From: Dehalococcoides mccartyi
GTDB taxonomy: Bacteria > Chloroflexota > Dehalococcoidia > UBA2979
DNA: 17,772 nt
Direction: 5' to 3'
NCBI GenBank assembly: GCA_945888895.1
Contig: CAMDAY010000017.1
Location: 1-17,772, forward strand
Shown here: in pieces, positions 16,451 through 17,772 of the stretch
Layout: every line of letters starts with the position of its first letter
Position numbering within the stretch: position 1 is the stretch's first letter
Position numbers and translations under genes: made by a program
The notes under the pieces: generated by a model
Seen by the model: only the letters and a program-made list of their open reading frames with translations
What the model was told of the DNA's origin: nothing
The model's database searches: none

Positions 16451-16480
16451 CTTATAGCAAACGCTATATTACAAACGCAA
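16451..16480 (-). promoter_or_regulatory. Promoter-like sequence for the DppC unit
   Basis: On the minus strand TTGCGT (16480-16475) and TATAAG (16456-16451) are 18 bases apart, about 83 bases before the DppC start. The -10 matches 5 of 6 and the -35 only 3 of 6. It is the AT-richest stretch of this intergenic region. Confidence 0.4.
16453..16468. promoter_or_regulatory. 16-bp palindromic candidate operator TATAGC-AAAC-GCTATA
   Basis: Perfect 6-bp arms flank a 4-base centre. The palindrome covers the -10 and spacer of the predicted DppC promoter, which would suit a repressor. CAAACGC occurs inside it (16458-16464) and again at 16472-16478. It does not match the ACATACG motif of the other two divergent regions, so it may answer to a different regulator. 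Confidence 0.5.
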
Positions 16481-16493
16481 ATAGCCGAGGCTG

Positions 16494-16513
16494 CATGAAT
16501 GCATCATGAATGC
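16494..16513. repeat. Tandem 9-mer CATGAATGC, 11-base period
   Basis: CATGAATGC occurs at 16494-16502 and 16505-16513, about one helical turn apart, between the DppC operator and the downstream crotonase gene. TGCAT-GA-ATGCA at 16492-16503 is also an inverted repeat. It may be a binding site for an activator of the crotonase gene, but it is short. Confidence 0.35.
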
Positions 16514-16546
16514 GGTGTCTGCAGGTTCCACGCAGGCCTCTTCATA

Positions 16547-16574
16547 TTCAATCGTTATTGACGTGCGTGATAAT
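16547..16574 (+). promoter_or_regulatory. Weak promoter for the second 305-residue crotonase
   Basis: GATAAT (16569-16574, 5 of 6 to TATAAT) follows a poor -35 (TTCAAT, 16547-16552) with a 16-base spacer. Transcription would begin about 30 bases before the ATG at 16613. A weak -35 would fit activator control. Confidence 0.3.
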
Positions 16575-16612
16575 CTCCGGCCGACATCACCCCCCAGTTG
16601 AAGGCGGAACCA

Positions 16613-17530
16613 ATGGCGATTGACTACGAAGTTCGCGACCACATCGGGTACATCACGCTCAACATGCCTGAGAAGGCGAACATCCTCGATCGCGACACCT
16701 CGGACCAGATCACGCAGGTCTGGAAGGATGCGTGGACTGATCGTGACGTTCGCGTGGTCATCATCACGGGGGCCGGGAAGCGCCACTTCTGCGCGGGGCA
16801 CAACCTCCAGGTTCCGGAGGGGGTGACCGCCGAGGACCGCGAGTTCAACCGCGTCTACTCGGCCTTCTGGCCGCCGGCCGGTTCGGTGAATGGCACCCCG
16901 GTGGGCCTGGACGGGCACAGGGGCGACCACTACCCCCAGATCTGGAAGCCCGTGATCGCGGCAGTGAACGGTTGGGCCGCCGGCGCTGGCCTGTATCTCA
17001 CCCTTGGCAGCACGGACATCCGCGTCGCCTGCGCGGAGCATGCCCGCTTCAAGTTCGCCCTCCTCCGCCTGGGCGGTCTTGGAGGCGGCCCCGGTGCCAC
17101 CCTCCTCCTGAAGCAGCTCCGCTACATCGATGCGATGAAGATGTTGCTCACGGATCAGGAGGTCGACGCTGCTGAGGCCGTGCGTATCGGGCTCATCAAC
17201 GAGGCCGTCCCCTGCGAAGACCTCATGACTCGCGCCGAGGAGCTTGCACGGGAAATCGTCGCGATGCCGCCCGTGGCGGCCCGGATGATGAAGGAGTTCG
17301 CTAACCGCTTCGGTGACATGCCGTTCGACCAGATGTGGCAGGTGCAGCACCTGATGACCACGATGCTGAGCAACATGACCACCGACGGCGAGGAGGGGCG
17401 AATCGCCTTCAACGAGAAGCGACCCGCGAACTACACGGGCGCCCTTCGCCGTCGAGGTGAGCCATTCGCGCAGCCGACGCCCGAGGACTGGGAACGCCTC
17501 GACGATCTTCGTCGGCGTCGCATCAACTAG
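16613..17530 (+). CDS. Crotonase-fold protein lacking the hydratase glutamates (second copy)
   Basis: This 305-residue cytoplasmic protein is a gap-free paralogue of the crotonase at 12842-13759 (about 232 of 305 positions identical by hand count). It keeps the oxyanion segments HFCAGHNL and AVNGWAAGAGL, the FWPPAGSVNGTP segment and the NYTGALRRRGEPF tail. The enoyl-CoA hydratase glutamate positions hold Tyr128 and Leu150. Conserved loss in both copies, despite about 24% divergence elsewhere, suggests a working but different reaction rather than decay. A TTG at 16598 could extend it by five residues, but GAAGGCGG just before the ATG at 16613 and the shared MxIDY start favour the latter. Residues around 128-134 differ between copies (ILTLACM versus YLTLGST), so substrate ranges may differ. 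It is followed by a strong hairpin. Confidence 0.9.
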   Translation: MAIDYEVRDHIGYITLNMPEKANILDRDTSDQITQVWKDAWTDRDVRVVIITGAGKRHFCAGHNLQVPEGVTAEDREFNRVYSAFWPPAGSVNGTPVGLDGHRGDHYPQIWKPVIAAVNGWAAGAGLYLTLGSTDIRVACAEHARFKFALLRLGGLGGGPGATLLLKQLRYIDAMKMLLTDQEVDAAEAVRIGLINEAVPCEDLMTRAEELAREIVAMPPVAARMMKEFANRFGDMPFDQMWQVQHLMTTMLSNMTTDGEEGRIAFNEKRPANYTGALRRRGEPFAQPTPEDWERLDDLRRRRIN

Positions 17531-17566
17531 CCACCGCTTCTACGAGATCACGGACACGGTACGGAC

Positions 17567-17591
17567 GAGGGCGGGAGCAACTCCCGCCCTC
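17567..17591 (+). terminator. Strong hairpin terminator after the second crotonase
   Basis: GAGGGCGGGAG (17567-17577) pairs perfectly with CTCCCGCCCTC (17581-17591), an 11-bp GC-rich stem with a 3-base loop, 36 bases after the stop codon. There is no T run. It separates the crotonase from the dehydrogenase gene that starts at 17631. Confidence 0.7.
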
Positions 17592-17630
17592 TACGATCGG
17601 CGCACGAGACGACGGGTGGAGGAACGCAGG

Positions 17631-17772
17631 ATGGCCACGAAGCGCATCGCGGTGATCGCCGGCGACGGCATCGGCAAGGAAGTGATGCCCGAGGGCATCC
17701 GCGTGATGGAGGCGGCCGCGAGCCGATTCGAGATCGACCTCCAGTTCGACTACTTCGACTTCTCGTCCTACG
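17631..17772 (+). CDS. Isocitrate/isopropylmalate dehydrogenase-family protein, probably tartrate or D-malate dehydrogenase type (5' part only)
   Basis: Only 47 codons are in the window. The start MATKRIAVIAGDGIGKEVMP carries the GDGIGxEV nucleotide-binding signature of the family of NAD(P)-linked beta-hydroxyacid oxidative decarboxylases. The following LQFDYFDFSSY resembles the FDxFDW-S-Y stretch of tartrate/D-malate dehydrogenases more than that of LeuB or isocitrate dehydrogenase, but this is a short match from memory. GGAGGA lies about 8 bases before the ATG. If the assignment holds, the neighbourhood handles hydroxylated dicarboxylic acids or their breakdown products. Confidence 0.75.
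   Translation, partial: MATKRIAVIAGDGIGKEVMPEGIRVMEAAASRFEIDLQFDYFDFSSY

Noticed and set aside
1..17772. CRISPR arrays, tRNA/rRNA genes, insertion sequences or prophage genes
   Set aside because: I found no regularly spaced repeats, cloverleaf-like sequences, transposase motifs or terminal inverted repeats with target duplications.

Overview
This is a GC-rich bacterial window dominated by paralogous genes for taking up small organic substrates and activating them with CoA. The two solute-binding proteins are Tat-exported lipoproteins (SRRxVL, then a lipobox ending in LIGC). CaiB/BaiF CoA-transferases and family-5 solute-binding proteins are both present in multiple copies. That style fits an uncultured Chloroflexota lineage (Dehalococcoidia/SAR202-like) best, with Actinomycetota as the main alternative. 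This placement is inference, because the window has no rRNA, tRNA or marker gene.

Layout. (1) 1-1159, minus: a CaiB-type CoA-transferase running off the left edge; its second CaiB domain is just starting at the edge, so it is probably another fused two-domain enzyme. (2) 1311-7396, plus: solute-binding lipoprotein, fused two-domain CoA-transferase, a small YxFxxD-type secreted lipoprotein split by a +1 frame change, and an MFS transporter. (3) 7487-12615, minus, transcribed right to left: second fused CoA-transferase, second solute-binding protein, DppB-type permease. A strong bidirectional hairpin separates blocks 2 and 3. (4) 12842-13759, plus: an atypical crotonase-fold protein. (5) 13783-16368, minus, right to left: DppC-type permease, canonical enoyl-CoA hydratase, SbcD-like metallophosphoesterase. 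(6) 16613-17530, plus: a close paralogue of the block 4 crotonase (about 76% identical by hand count, same 305-residue length). (7) 17631-end, plus: the start of a tartrate/D-malate/isopropylmalate dehydrogenase-family gene.

How it may work together (inference): the binding proteins and the DppB/DppC pair import a carboxylated compound, with the MFS protein as a second route. The fused CaiB proteins make or exchange CoA thioesters, and the crotonases and dehydrogenase process them. No ABC ATPase and no regulator gene lies in the window. However, two divergent intergenic regions share an ACATACGWTGT motif, and a third carries the palindrome TATAGC-AAAC-GCTATA over a promoter-like sequence, so transcription factors encoded elsewhere probably control these units.

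The points most worth checking are: a prfB-like CCC TGA C +1 frameshift site in the lipoprotein gene; Glu in place of the catalytic Asp in all four domains of the two complete fused CoA-transferases; and loss of both catalytic glutamates in the paired crotonases. No CRISPR array, insertion sequence, tRNA or rRNA was seen.
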